From Triatoma infestans (Eukaryota > Arthropoda > Insecta > Hemiptera > Reduviidae), in NCBI GenBank assembly GCA_011037195.1, contig JAAEAF010002501.1:1-64000 (forward strand): 64,000 nt of DNA. Reading direction: 5' to 3'. The notes beneath the pieces were generated by a model, which was not told where the DNA came from, made no database searches, and saw only the letters and a list, made by a program, of their open reading frames with translations. The translations under genes and the position numbers were made by a program. Shown here piece by piece: positions 36,201 to 48,330 of the stretch (position 1 is the stretch's first letter; every line of letters begins with the position of its first letter).

Positions 36201-37346
36201 CTAGAAGTAGGTTTTTGATTGGAATGAATGTCAATAGCATAACATCAGAAAGTGAAGAAAGGTCAAGTTGAATTTTCGTTTGTTTTATCACAAGAGTTTT
36301 CGACCCGAAAGACCCAGTCAAAATCAAAACTGAAAGTGATGAAACTCAGACCAAACCTAAATTCTGTATTATGATTAGAATATTTCCTGAATAGCACCAC
36401 AGAATGGGTTCTTTTGGTTCAAAGGATTAAATGGAGAAGGCCGGAAAAATTCCATTTTTAGCAAGTTCCTATTAAAAGTAATTAATGTAATCCTAACTAA
36501 CGTAAGTAACTAAACATTTATTAAAATTTGAACATTAAAATAAATAAATAAATTTATTTGTTGTAAACTGTTCGAAATGATCACTAAAAATTATCTAACA
36601 TTCACGACATGAAACTGTTACCTATCTTCACGATCTTTTTCTTTCTTCTTCTGACTATCAATTTTGGCCTTCTCACGTTTTTCTTTTTCAGCCTGAGCTA
36701 CAGCAGAGGCATTTGTATTTCTAACCAAACCATTTTCCTTTCCTTCACCAGGACAACTATTTTCTTCGCCACCAGATTCTTGATCTGATGTCTAAAGTGC
36801 AAAATTTGTTGTAATAACATTATGAATGTAAATATTTCAACCAAATAATTACACAATATTACCTGCGAATATTGGGCCAGAATGGCTTCTCTTATTCTAC
36901 GTTCTTCCTCTGTATATTCACGATGAACTGTAGTCGAAAGTGTATTTGTCTCTAATAGACGAACAAGTTTTTCTTCTACATCTTCGAAAGGGTTAGTTCT
37001 GATTAACGTTTCACTTTCAGGTGATTTTTGACACGATTTCCACCTATCCAAAATTTCGCTACAGTGATCTGATATGTCATTTTCCTGTAAAACAAATATT
37101 ATTCCTTTAAAAAAAAACTCCCTTGAAATAAAAATAGTTTTTCAAATGTTTCATACGTTTAATAGGTTAACACCTTACCGTAATTTCTGCTAGTATACCT
37201 TCTAATGCTTCGGTCTTTTCCTCTAAAGTTTCATCTCCTGTTAATATTCCAGTTATATAACTTCCAAATACACTCTCATCAGTATTTAATGACTTTAGCT
37301 TCAAAGATAACCATGAATCAAAATCTACTTCCAAGCTGGCTGCCAT
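30235..37346 (-). CDS. CCDC43: CCDC43, coiled-coil domain-containing protein 43
   Basis: Four minus-strand exons: 37346-37179 (or to 37174), 37085-36863, 36791-36622 and 30307-30235 (TAG). The N-terminal part ([13 protein letters not shown], then [15 protein letters not shown] and ALEGIL) matches the conserved CCDC43 N-terminal helical domain. The middle has [19 protein letters not shown]. The C-terminal third is a charged K/E/Q helix ending QKGERRR, very like the ending of human CCDC43; length is about 212 residues against 224. Its cellular role is poorly defined. With the usual GTAAGG donor at 37178 the frame breaks at exon 2; it is kept with a weaker GTGTTA donor five bases on, or if the 5-T run at 37080-37084 is one base too long. 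The last intron is 6.3 kb and contains a Helitron. The gene converges on DYRK. Confidence 0.93.
30393..30430. repeat. Left copy of a direct repeat flanking the Helitron region
   Basis: AACAAGAGTTGGCGATGTAA and the following TAAATGT..TAAAGGC recur at 35572-35606 with two small differences. The second copy adjoins LINE RNase H-like codons, so both are probably the tail of one LINE family rather than a target duplication. Confidence 0.5.
30804..30878 (+). mobile_element. Second Helitron 3' terminus, opposite orientation
   Basis: The first 43 bases are an exact inverted copy of 30976-31018, and the remainder (to CAGCTAG at 30872-30878) matches 30943-30975 with a few mismatches. It ends CTAG before a T, as Helitron 3' ends do, with a short GCCA..TGGC pairing about 12 bases upstream. 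It is the tail of another element of the same family, pointing towards the coding Helitron's tail. How far it extends to the left is unclear. Confidence 0.65.
30943..34960 (-). mobile_element. Decayed autonomous Helitron in the last CCDC43 intron
   Basis: On the minus strand a complete but broken Rep/helicase reads from about 34917 to 31117. It runs from the Helitron N-terminal region ([30 protein letters not shown]) through the HUH-type HTHILVWF near 33670, the Y2 motif YICKYVNKG near 33270, and a Pif1-like helicase with Walker A near 32185-32213 and Walker B ([18 protein letters not shown]) near 31926-31990, to a C-terminal KAQGQSLE. At least ten frame changes and stops interrupt it. The 3' end on this strand is at about 30943, where CAGCTAC stands in place of the family's CTRR. 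The 5' terminus was not recognised, so the upper limit is approximate. Same strand as CCDC43 and entirely intronic. Confidence 0.88.
35398..35752. repeat. Imperfect inverted repeat of about 55 bp arms
   Basis: TCTCTACTCCTAAATATTCC near 35430-35450 is inverted at about 35698-35720, and the surrounding 55 bases match imperfectly. The interior contains a TTATATATAA-type palindrome at 35456-35491 and LINE RNase H-like codons (35505-35565: [12 protein letters not shown] and VKEAAR). Confidence 0.55.
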
Positions 37347-38480
37347 CTTGGATCAAGCAGCAATACCAATGATGCATTAATGTATTTTAGGCTTAAAACC
37401 TCCCAAGTGAAAAGAGTTAAAAATATTATCTCAGTAAATATAAAGGACCCTTAATTTATAATTTTTCAATTAAAATTGACGCCATAGTTTAGTGCAACAG
37501 TATCTTTGTGATTTTTCCTAATCTTAACTTTGCAATTTCAAATTTTATATTTTACTAATCAGGTGATAATTTAAAAGAGTTTTATAATATTCACTTCTTT
37601 TTAACAAAATATTTTCGTTATAAAATATTGATCAAATTCAAATCTAAGAACTAAATCGTACGTAATTTTTAAATACCATCAAGAAAAACCATCTTTAGAC
37701 AAGTCACGAGGCCCACTAAATTTTTTTTAGCCTCGATACGTTTTCGTAGGTTTCATTTTGGCTAAGAAGCGTCCCTTGTCATGTTGATAAAGCATATTAA
37801 TTAAAATTATAGCCCATAAGAAAGTGAATTAATTGTACATACCTTTTGACCAAAACTGGTGGTGTGATTTCTCGAAGTGAGAAATTTCTGTGTTTATTGG
37901 TTGGTTATATGTATATATGCATGGTATAACCTCTTTCCTATTTTTACGTTTTTTAATCCTACATAGAAAGTGTAATCCAAATCTTCCGCCTTAACTGACT
38001 TTAGGCAAATGTTCCATATCTTTGATTTTCCTTTTCTGATCGCCAAACTTAATTTACTCTGAATATTTTACTTTTTTATATTCCCACCGTCAGCTTTACA
38101 CTACAGAAGTGAATTCCATTAAAAGATATGATATAATTTTAGAGTCCTCTTGCTATCAGTATAATGAATTTAAATCTCTTAATCAATAATAGCACAAAAA
38201 AGGAATTGTAACAGAAAACAAACTGCTTCCAAACAAATTATAATTTAACTCTGTACAAATGTTCACAGTATGACTTGAAATGTTTCAAAAAAATAATTAC
38301 ACTGGAATTTATTTTTTCTAAGTTGCGAAATTTAAGACTGTCCCAAAAGTGACATGTGTTATCCAACAAACGAGGATCAAAGTAAAATGAAGAACATGAA
38401 TCGCAGTTATATTATTTGAACTTGTTTTGTACAATGTTGACGTTTATATGCCCTACTGGTCACAGAAATAGTAAATTTTT
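37347..38480. other. Intergenic between CCDC43 and Rieske
   Basis: AT-rich sequence. It must hold the CCDC43 promoter and 5' UTR just above 37346. No motif stands out. Confidence 0.4.
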
Positions 38481-38486
38481 TTTATT
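38481..38486 (-). terminator. Candidate polyadenylation signal of the Rieske gene
   Basis: TTTATT on the plus strand is AATAAA on the minus strand, about 100 bases past the Rieske stop codon. It is the first canonical hexamer I saw downstream. Confidence 0.5.
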
Positions 38487-38588
38487 TTTTACATTAAAAT
38501 AAATATGTTCACTTGTCCTGATTGACGGGAAAAACGTTAATGATAACATTTTCTAGCATTTTGCTAACAGATGAAAAACATCAAAAAC

Positions 38589-40620
38589 TTATCCAACAAT
38601 TAACGTTGTTTCATCCATAAATTGATAAGGTGGAATCTCCAAATTCAAAGGAGCAGGTCCTTTTCGAATTCGTCCAGATCCATCGTAATGGGAACCATGG
38701 CAAGGGCAATAATAACCACCATAGTCTCCTGAACAGTCCAAATAATAATAGATTAAAATGTAAGTTTTTCTTTTTTAAAGTACAACAAACTTAAGAACAT
38801 TTTACTGAAAATTAAAAACGATTATATACCTGCATTAGCTATTGGTACACAGCCTAAGTGGGTGCAAACTCCTACCAGCACAAGCCATTCAGATTTTTGC
38901 ACTCGATCTTCGTCTCTTTCAGGATCTCTGAGCTCTGAGACATTCACTCTTCTTTCTTTTTCTATCTCTTCCGGAGTTCTGGAAAATAAAAGTAACTTGA
39001 AAAGAGTTAGCTATTTTTATTATATCCATTCGCCCACTTTCTAGTATTGAATTTCTCACAAATATAGGCCCGCAAACTGTCAGGGTGTGGGTTACATGGA
39101 AGAATTTTTCCGACCCTCGTCAGCTCCAAGTACGCAACTTAAAGCCAATCTTAGAATGATTGGTTTATATAATCATACATAAAGAATTCCAATGTAATGC
39201 ATAATGTTTTTGCCTTCAAAGCAACAAACAGCCATAAATTCAAAGTAAATGTAAAAATAAATATACTTCAAAAGTTCAGATAAAATTAAATAAATTAAAA
39301 TGTACTCACACTTTATACAAGTTTACTAAAAAAATAAATAATTTCGGTTATTTTAAATTAAAAAATTTGTTTGATGTCATAATCAGTTGATATAACAAAA
39401 TCTGCTTGATAAAAGAACAAACTCCTAGATATTTTCAGTTACGTGAATTAAGATTCAATGAGGCAAACATGAAAAATAAGAATGTGTGATTTAAGACCAA
39501 TTAAATTATGATACTATTTGTCTCATAAATGCTCGAACTAAAATTTGAAAAGCATCACTATAAATATTGTAGCCTTCACTTTCATTCATTCATCACCTAA
39601 ATGTTTACCCAAAACTAAATATTTTAGTAAAAATATATCACAGAGAAAAGAATAATCTCAAAAACTCTGACGATCTAGTTATCAGAAATTTTTCTCGAAA
39701 TTGGAATGCAAATAATATTTTATAATTGTTCTCTTGTAAGTTATTAACAAAAATATAAAATAAACAGTTTCAATAAACCTGTGTCGGATGAACAAAGGTT
39801 TTCCTCTCCATTTAAATGTGAAACTCTTTCCTTCTGGAATATCACCTAATTTTACTTCAATTTTTGCCAGTGCTAAGACATCAGCAGATGCGCTCATGGA
39901 GGTTACGAACTGGGTAACAACTGTTTTGGCAGCATATGCACTTGCAATGGCTCCACCTTTTCACAAATAAAACACAAATAATAGGAAATATTTCTTAAGA
40001 TATTGTTCAAACAAAAAAATAATATGAGTAATTCTCTAATAGAGTAAAGCGCTTTCTAATTAAGCTCAACAGATATTAGATATATCAATAAGTTTAATTC
40101 TACTTGATTAACTATTCACCTCCAACTACTAGATAGGTAAAGGATTTTCGAGCATCTTCAGAGTCTCTGGCTTGGGCACTAGGATCTTTCACGGCATTTC
40201 TTCTGTAGTCCGAAAAATCAGGAACTGTCAAATCAGTGTGTGCATAGCGTACTTGGGTTGTTACTGAACAATTAAATTTTTATTTTAAATACATTTGAAG
40301 TCAATATACTCCTGATCATAAGTAACCTGCCAGGTATCTTCATATATATTTAACCTGACAATATTTGCAAAAACTGGGATTCAAACTATATTATAATTTT
40401 CAAACTCACCTCCTGGGCCAGCTCTGACCTTAATGTCATTGGTAGGTAATATTTTTCGGAGGGTATGGCTTACTTGAAAGTCAGGCGTGCTAGGTACTAC
40501 TATATAATCGGATCCACTTGCAACTGCAGGTGCTAATGGTTTGAAATTATTTGCAACGGCTTGACTGACCGCTTTTAAAAAAGGAGCGAAATTTCCAGAT
40601 TTTGCAACTGCCGTAATCAT
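38589..40620 (-). CDS. RFeSP: Mitochondrial cytochrome bc1 complex Rieske iron-sulfur subunit
   Basis: Five exons on the minus strand: 40620-40410, 40263-40120, 39956-39779, 38978-38830 and 38728-38589 (TAA), giving 273 residues, the family's usual length. The N-terminus (MITAVAKSG...) is a basic mitochondrial presequence. A single membrane helix lies at about 112-135 ([14 protein letters not shown]). The 2Fe-2S Rieske fold has CTHLGC (C216, H218, C221) and CPCHGS (C235, C237, H238): C216, H218, C235 and H238 should bind the cluster, and C221 and C237 form the disulfide. In the family the protein passes electrons from ubiquinol to cytochrome c1 at the Qo site of the inner membrane. All residues are intact. 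The ATG at 40618-40620 starts the presequence. It is divergent from chinmo and on the same strand as CCDC43, about 1.2 kb upstream of it. Confidence 0.98.
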
Positions 40621-41741
40621 CTTCACACCGATATGAAACAACCGACTTCCTCAGCTAACTCACAGCTGATCTTGGCAAAAAGGAATGGACATTTTTGTTA
40701 ACTTCAATTTTTCGCCACTAGAGGTGCAGATTCATTCCGTCAATATTCATAGGTATATTTATTTACAAGTGATTTTTTCTTTAAATTATATCTTCATTAT
40801 TGAAATTTAAAGCAAGGAAAATAATTTAAGTCGTTTAATAAATCATAGATATGCTTTAAATGTCTCTTTTTAAAAATTTGCCAATTTGCGTATTGACTTG
40901 CAGAGTTATCAGCACTGTTTCCGTCAGTACAACTAAATTTCTTTTTATGTACGGGTTACAGAAATTAAGATATTTATATACAGTGAAGGGAAGGCCATAA
41001 GGTAAATTAAAGTGTGTTTTTATTGTGCTAGTTTTGAGTGTAATTGGTGTTATGCGTTGTTATATAAATATGTAGAGAGTTGTAAGTGTTAATGCCATTC
41101 CAATGCAGAAACTGTATAACATCGATGTGCATGAATCGTGTCAAGATGGTTGCACGCGAATATTTTTCGCATAGGCCTATGGTCAACCTTGGACTTACGT
41201 GAATATAAACATATCCATTTGAATTTACAATGCTACCGAAAGTTAATGATTTATCAGTTTATAAATGTTGACATGCCTTGACTTTATTTTGAAACGTATA
41301 CACAAGTCCTTTACCTTGTTTTCAACATGTATAATAATATCAGAAGATATTTACTACCTATTCTCATCACTCAAGTTATATTCTTAAATTTCCTTTAAAT
41401 AGTGTTTTAAAAGGGTAAATTTAGATTATCGAGAAATTTCGGTGTAACCACTTAAAAAATAGATCACATTTCGTGCTTAAGGTCATAGTAGAAATGCATG
41501 ATTATTTCAAGGTGAAACTTATAAAGTCTTTATTTTTTTTATTACAAACTAAATAATATAAGGGGGCCAGATTACGTTATACGGTACATTTTTAGTAGTG
41601 TTTAATATTTGTTTGCATATGAAGAATTGAAAATATATTATCTAATCAGAAACTAATTTCCACAATCATGCTTTTGATTAATTCTTAATTAATTAATTTA
41701 TTTTTAATTACAAGGCTGCTATTTTTCTTGTTTTATTTTAG
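40621..41741. promoter_or_regulatory. Shared intergenic region between divergent Rieske and chinmo
   Basis: The Rieske ATG (minus) and the chinmo ATG (plus) are about 1.15 kb apart. A splice acceptor (TTTTATTTTAG) at 41731-41741 opens the chinmo coding exon, so at least one non-coding chinmo exon must lie upstream, possibly within this segment. No TATA box or other promoter motif stands out. Its promoter role is inferred from the divergent layout. Confidence 0.45.
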
Positions 41742-41770
41742 CTAGGGTAATACATCTTAGAAACCCTGGA

Positions 41771-44700
41771 ATGGACCCACAGCAGCAGTTTTGTCTCAAG
41801 TGGAATAGTTTCGGGAGTAATTTAGTTACAACGTTTGATAGTTTATTTAAATCAGAAAGTCTTACTGACGTCACCCTTTTTTGTGAAGGTTAGTTTGTTT
41901 TCCTTTTATGCTTTATTCGCTAATTTAAGTAAATTGTGTACTTTATATTTGTTTGCTATAAAAAAAAGACGGTTCTTCGACATAAATGTTGAACTGTTGT
42001 TTCTATTTTGAAGGAGTAACATTCAAAGCACATAAACTCATACTTGCGGCATGCAGCAAACACTTTCAAGATTTATTCGAGGCAGCACCACACTGTCCAA
42101 GTGTACTTGTCATCTTAGATGGCACGTCCTCGAGCAATATGTCAGCATTGCTTGAATTTATGTACAAAGGAGAAGTACATGTATCACATGAAAGTCTTTC
42201 TAGCTTTCTAAAAGCTGCAGAGTGTTTACAGGTATGAACATTTATTATTCAATTTTATTAAGTTATATGATTGGTTAATATTTCGATCTACGAATTTCAT
42301 GAATTCGAAGATGATAATGTGAAAAAGTTTGCGACTGCAGCTCTTGTGAATGTCAAATATACGGATGGCGCGAACATGAAAATTGATTATTTATAGTCGG
42401 CATTAAATGAATTCTTTATGTAAAGTTATCAATTTCTCTCCTAATAGAGGAAATTGATGCCATTCATAATCAAAGTAAGGGGTGAAATCTGTCAGGATTT
42501 TCGACATACATAAATAAATGTGTAGTGAAGTTTTTATCTAAGGAATGTAAGTTTTGATTCCATTTTACGTTTGATTTGTATTTCTTCAAAACAGGTAAAA
42601 GGGTTATCAATAGAACATGAAAAACTCGCCGCTGCTCAAAGTCAAGCTGCAACGAATATTGAACTCCCAGGAAGTGAATCACCAAAAGGCGGTAAATCAT
42701 CTAAATGTGGGTCAGCACCAACAAGTAATGGTTCAGTAAAGGATGGAGTGTCGGAGAGGGAGGGAGGATCAGGTGGTGAGATGCTACCACCTTCGACATC
42801 TTCACCATACACCCCTCCCGTCCTTTCGCCGTATATGCACCACTATATGGTAGCTGCATATGAACAACGAGTACCTCCAACGGGTGGATATGATCCTACT
42901 GGCAGTGGGCCGCGCAAGAGACATCATAGATCACCTTCAGACCCAATGAGGAACTCATCGATGAGAGCTTCAGTTTTGAGAGATGGCAGTAAACCTGAAA
43001 GAGAATCGCCACTCTCACTTGCTACCTATCATCAAACATCGTCCCAATCGCCGCCACAACCTCCGCCCCCATATCAGTCGCCTCGCTATGAGACCTCTGA
43101 CACTCCATCCTCTGCTCCTCCATCACAGACTACCGTCAGTTCGGTGCCTTTCGACAGATCTGCTGCTGTGGAATCAGACACCCCTCCCGATCTCTGGAGA
43201 TCTTCTAGTTGTCCAGAAGGTTATTTTTTTATATATATATATATATATTATGTTTATTTTCACCTATTTTGTTTAAAATGAATTTAGTCGGTAGTGTCGT
43301 CATTTTATTGTTAAATGGTACTCTCTTCAAAGTTAATTCTTTTTCATTTTCTTTTGTATGAAATTACATAAAGTATATAGAGCTGGTTGGCTTTCTATTT
43401 ATCTTTTGATATTTTGTATTTATTATTAAAAACTGTTTATTATGCTTGTTTATTATTAAAAAACTGAAGGTGAAGAAAATTCTCGAAACTATTAGCTGCC
43501 GGTATTTTAGATTACTGTTCTTTACAGATTTGAGTGTAAAAGTAGAGCCACCTGGAAGTGAGAGAGGGGTGAAAAGCGAATGGGGTTATGGAGACAGTAA
43601 CACCGCTCCTCCAGAGAGTGCCCAGCCTCCTGATATCATGTCCTCTAATGTCTGGAACTGTTCGTCCAGCACTAAATTATCGACGGCTCATAAAGGTGCC
43701 CCTACTGCTTCAACTCCTGACGGTGAGTAAATCGGTAAAGTTATTTATTAGCTTATTGTTTTTTATTCTATACATGATTGGTTCCTGTGGTTTTTTCATA
43801 CCTATAATAAAAAAGTTATTTTCAATGGAATAAACTTAAGAATCTCTTCTCAAATAAACAGGGTTACTACATGAGCCTATAAACAATTCAATTCTTGAAA
43901 ATACTGGTTCTAACTGATTATTAAAAACACTGTCTACTTTAATTTTTTTTAAAGGAAAATCTATAACGAATGCACTTTTTATGAAGTTTTTTTTTTATTA
44001 CGTAATCTTTTCCAAGAAATTCTTCTCAGAGGGCAAACCCACTTTGAATATTTCATTACGGTAAAACGGTATGAATTATAATTTATTAAATTTTTTGTTG
44101 AAGTTATGTTTTTTCTTATAATTATTATTAATTTCACTCTTTTTGCTAGGGTATCTATAATTTGTTTCAGACAAATTAATTATTGATATTTAATAAGTCT
44201 AAATTGAGGATTGGTTGCTTATTTAAATATATTTTTATTATAATTTATAGAATTTCAATGTGATTGTAGACACTGTTGAGAGGTTATATTTATATATACA
44301 TATCTGTGGAAATTGTTTATGTTTGGGGAAGGGATTGGTTGGCCGGCCATCAGCCGGGGGGGGGAGCTGTTGTGATGACCACACAGCTATTGATGGGGTG
44401 TCATTGACAGTCCCCGAGCCTTCTTTGATCTCACTCATGTAATCAACACTACCCCAGTATTGATTGGAACATATCACCCACCCTTTTTAAGCCACTCACT
44501 CATCCCTTTAACATATGAACAAAAAACCCATTAAATTATTCCTTCAAAAATCAATAGACGGTCATTTTTTTTTTCCTTCTTTTATTTTTATTGTTTATTG
44601 ATTACTTGCTTTGAAATAATAACTTTTGCTTTCTGCGAAATTTTGTTTTCTACGATCTCATTTAATTTTTATTGCTACAGTACTTCTGTTATAAATGCCT

Positions 44701-47700
44701 TCTTGCCTAATAATAAATTAACGCTTAAATATGGCTATCAAGTCATTAAATTTTTAACAAACTTTGTGCAAAAAAGGATTTTGACGAAAATGAACTTTAA
44801 TGCTTTTTATAGAAGAATTATTTTTAGTAGAAGAATTTAAAGAATTCATAACAATCTTTTATAAATTTTTGAAGCAACTAATTCTGTTGCATCATTAACT
44901 ACTCAGCTGGCCGCCCTAGAAGCAAGCATGATGGTTCCGGGCAAAATGACTGCTATGTTTATGACTGTGTTTAGTATGCTGTATATTACTTTCATCATTA
45001 AAAATAAATAAAATTTACATCGGACCCCAGCTGTGCAAAAAATTCAAAGCAGAATGAATTACATTTGAATATTTATTTCTACAGTGGGGATAAGCTCACT
45101 TATTTTCTTGCAGGGTCAGATTTCTGTTACACGGGATGTAGCTGCCGGTCATTTAGTGGGACATAATAAATAGATTTTTGTTTGCAAAGCAGAATTCAAA
45201 CAGATATAATTAATCCTCTGTTCTATTATTTCCAAATAAATAATACAATCACTTTGTATAAAATTTCAAATTTATATTGTCTGTCACTTTATTTTATAAT
45301 TTTGACAAAGGTAGGAGTACACTGGAAAGTATCTTTATCTTGTTTTATAATGATATTTATTTATCAAGAGGTTTTCCACATTTCTATATATTGCTTTTAT
45401 TTACATTACTGTATTATAAATACTATACAAGTATTTATACACTGTGCAAAATTGGATTTCATTGAAGTTGACAAGAGATTAACAAATTAAATAATAATAA
45501 TGACACTTGCAATTTTAAATAATTAAAATACCAGAACTTTTATTTATCACTATTTCAGAATTTTAAAATCAAAATTTCACATTAAATTTTAAGTCTTAAA
45601 CTTCAATTTTTTTTTAGAAATCAGAGTTACGGCAAACTGCATGAATTGTGATAATTGAGTGAGACAATAACATCTGCTGCTAACCGCATTGATTTTTTGA
45701 GAAATATTAAGAGGAAAAAATTACTTTATCTTAAATATTTTAATAAAATTAATTTGGTAGTTGGACGTTAAACCCGCCTGAAAAAATAGGCATTACTTTA
45801 CTTTTTTTAAATAAAATTATTCCTTCCTTTAAAAAGAACATTATTGTAAAAACATTGCTGCTTTAGACAATTATTAAGAATGAAAAACAATTACTGTAAA
45901 AGTTACCTTCAGCGCTGATAAAGCAGCACATAGAACTTAATATTTGAAAATAAAAACAAACAACAATAAGAAGAAAAAACAATACTTTGTTTTACACTGT
46001 GTTCCGGCCTCTTGACATAAGAAAAATTGGAAAGTAATATTAATAAAATGAATTAATCTTGCTTCGATTTACATTTCTGTAGAATATAACAATAATTGCA
46101 CATGTATAATTACAGAGAGTAAAATTTGTATTTAAAGGAATGCCTTTTATCTTGAGATCAACTTTCGTTCGGGGAGTCTTCAAAAAATAAATATATATTT
46201 TTACTTTCTCTTACTCTAGTAAAAGGAAGTATTGTAATGGTGTCGAATTTTTGATATCGAGTTTTCACCGGAAATATCCGTTTTGAGGTCCCCTGAGACA
46301 AAAAAAAAGGATTTTAGCACAGGGTATATATATATATATATATATGCGCCCGTGAACGCATGTGAAACATGAGTTCCGGTTCTTGATAATTCAATTTTAC
46401 AGATTTCACGCGATTGCTATCCTTTCTCTTATATCAGCAAGAGAAAGCAAAAAAATGTGTGTTTTCATTTTGCCTAAGACTTTTCTTGATTATTTTTTAA
46501 GATAATATAACTAACTAACTCTAGACTTGTGGCCACTGACAAGTAGAGAAGGTCGTTTTGGTTTATATCACGAACAACACTTGTTGACCTTTTTTTTTAA
46601 TTTTATGTCTGTTATGACCATATTGCTGCCAGAATGGCTCACCTTACAGTACCCCTTCCAAATTCTCAATATCTCTGAGAAATCTCAGAATCTGGGAAGA
46701 TTTTTTAAGGAGGGTATATTTTTTTCCAACACCTGGTAACCACCCAGGCTTCCAAATCTTCTGTGGATGATAATGTTGCAGTCCGCATGGAGGTGAATTA
46801 GAGTCTCCTCCATCTTCTCTCTAATGTCCTATGAGGAATCCCGTCAGCGTACGAAGTCTGCTTTTACTTAAACTGATGCACGCTTCAGGTCTTTTTTGGT
46901 TATAATCGCCTAGTCAGGTTTTAGCCTACTTCATATTTGGAAGGGTGTTCCAGGGTTGTAGCATCTTTATCCCACATAAGGGATCGGGCTTCATTAAGTG
47001 GTATGCAGCTGCCTTCCCTTGCCATCTCATTACCTTCCACGCCAATATGCCCTGGCATCCAAAATAGTGTAACTCTATTATTATTTCTGCCCAGGGCATT
47101 GCCTAGGCATTCCCATACCATTTCTCAACTGATGACATACGAGCTCAGTGCTTTAATGGCGGCCTAGCTGTCGGACAGGATCACAATCTCCTGATTCCAA
47201 TTAAAACTCGCCATTTTAGCATGAGAAGCATGAAAGCTAGTATACTTTTTTCGTAGTCTTTTAAGACTGTATCTTAGTGTCATCTGAAACCCTTATAGAA
47301 GATACTTCTTAAAAATATCAAGAATCAACCTGTCCTAATGCAACTTTAGCTCGACCTTGATTCCGGCATTTTGGAGTAGCATCCTATTATTTGGTTTTAG
47401 ATATTTTATTTACATTAATTTATTGTGAAAGAAAATTACATTTTTATTTTTTTTTTAAAGATCTCGTGAAAAATATTCATGACTTTCACTATTATAATTT
47501 TTAAGTTCAGCTTGAAAATTTGTCTTCAAGCTGAATATTTACTTAATGTTGAGTTACTAATTGCATAAATATAATTATAGGATGGAAGTGTACATTGTCT
47601 GGAATGGGAGTTTAGAGGCTTATGTAACTATTTTTTCTGTTGTAGCTTGTGTGTTTGTTGTGTTCATTTACCATGTTTAATGAAAACCGTTAGAACTGTT

Positions 47701-48290
47701 TTCAAAAAAATCGTGAAAAATTGAAAGAAAAAAATCAGCAAAGTCTCATTTTCGGTTGAAACGAGTTTGATGTATATCTTTATATCTAATCTCCTGGAGA
47801 TATGAATACTAAGTTCAAGTTTGAGATTCAGTTTTTGTCCTTTCAAACAAACATGGTGTTGGTGTAAGTTATGGATTTTGTGGTGAACACTTAATTTCGA
47901 AAATTGTACACGATCATGATAGTTACTCCAACAAGTAGCAGAAACTGTAAAAGGACTGACTGAGGGGTTATTAATCTTTTGCAGAAGTTATTTTTATAGG
48001 ATCTATAATTTTAGCAGTTTATGTTTCCAGTGAAAGTTTATTTTATTTGTTTGTTTGTTTTTACAGGAAAGAAACTACAATGTCCATTTTGTGAACGACT
48101 TTACGGGTATGAAACTAATTTACGGGCACATATACGTCAACGTCATCAGGGGATTCGAGTTCCTTGTCCATTCTGCTCGCGCACGTTTACAAGAAACAAC
48201 ACAGTGAGGAGACACATAGCACGCGAACACAAGACGGAACTAAGTCTCAAGGCTTTCCAGCCAGCTCAGGTACAAAACCACAACCAGTAG
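41771..48290 (+). CDS. chinmo: Chinmo, BTB-domain C2H2 zinc-finger transcription factor
   Basis: Five coding exons: 41771-41888, 42014-42231, 42595-43219, 43528-43722 and 48067-48290 (TAG), giving 459 residues in one frame. The opening MDPQQQFCLKWNSF and the BTB/POZ domain (to about residue 112) with KAHKLILAACSKHF and LLEFMYKGEVHVS match Drosophila Chinmo nearly word for word. The linker has the Chinmo-specific ASVLRDGSK and Pro/Ser-rich stretches. Two C2H2 fingers follow: C391/C394/H407/H412 and C419/C422/H435/H440, reading YGYETNLRAHIRQRH and FTRNNTVRRHIAREH. Chinmo is a nuclear repressor that sets temporal identity of neurons, maintains male germline-stem-cell niche identity and blocks metamorphic change. 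The C-terminus after the fingers is short. A CAG|GTACAA at 48270 could be an alternative donor. The final intron is 4.3 kb and contains repeats. Confidence 0.96.
46203..46448. mobile_element. Common repeat family, short copy in the last chinmo intron
   Basis: It starts ACTTTCTCTTACTCTAGT and ends AGCAAGAGAAAGC. The interior keeps TTTTCACCGGAAATATCCG and GAGGTCCCCTGAGAC, then an AT microsatellite, with most of the element deleted. Confidence 0.6.
46740..47240 (-). pseudogene. LINE RNase H-domain fragment
   Basis: The minus strand reads VTLFWMPGHIGVEGNEMA, the conserved RNase H segment found at the end of ORF2 in several non-LTR clades, ahead of an unreadable 3' portion. No RT is preserved nearby. 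Approximate limits. Confidence 0.65.
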
Positions 48291-48323
48291 TCCGTTTTGG
48301 CGGACCACAAACCTCAACACAAA

Positions 48324-48330
48324 TACCTCA
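48324..48330 (+). promoter_or_regulatory. let-7 7mer-A1 site just after the chinmo stop
   Basis: TACCTCA, 34 bases past the stop codon. A short match, supported mainly by the number of similar sites downstream. Confidence 0.35.

Larger units (their letters stand above)
43723..48066 (+). other. Last chinmo intron
   Basis: It holds a GC-rich patch at 44325-44440, the short TIR element (46203-46448), a LINE RNase H fragment on the minus strand (46740-47240) and a reversed scrap of the common repeat (47680-47880). No conserved chinmo coding exon was recognised. Confidence 0.5.
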
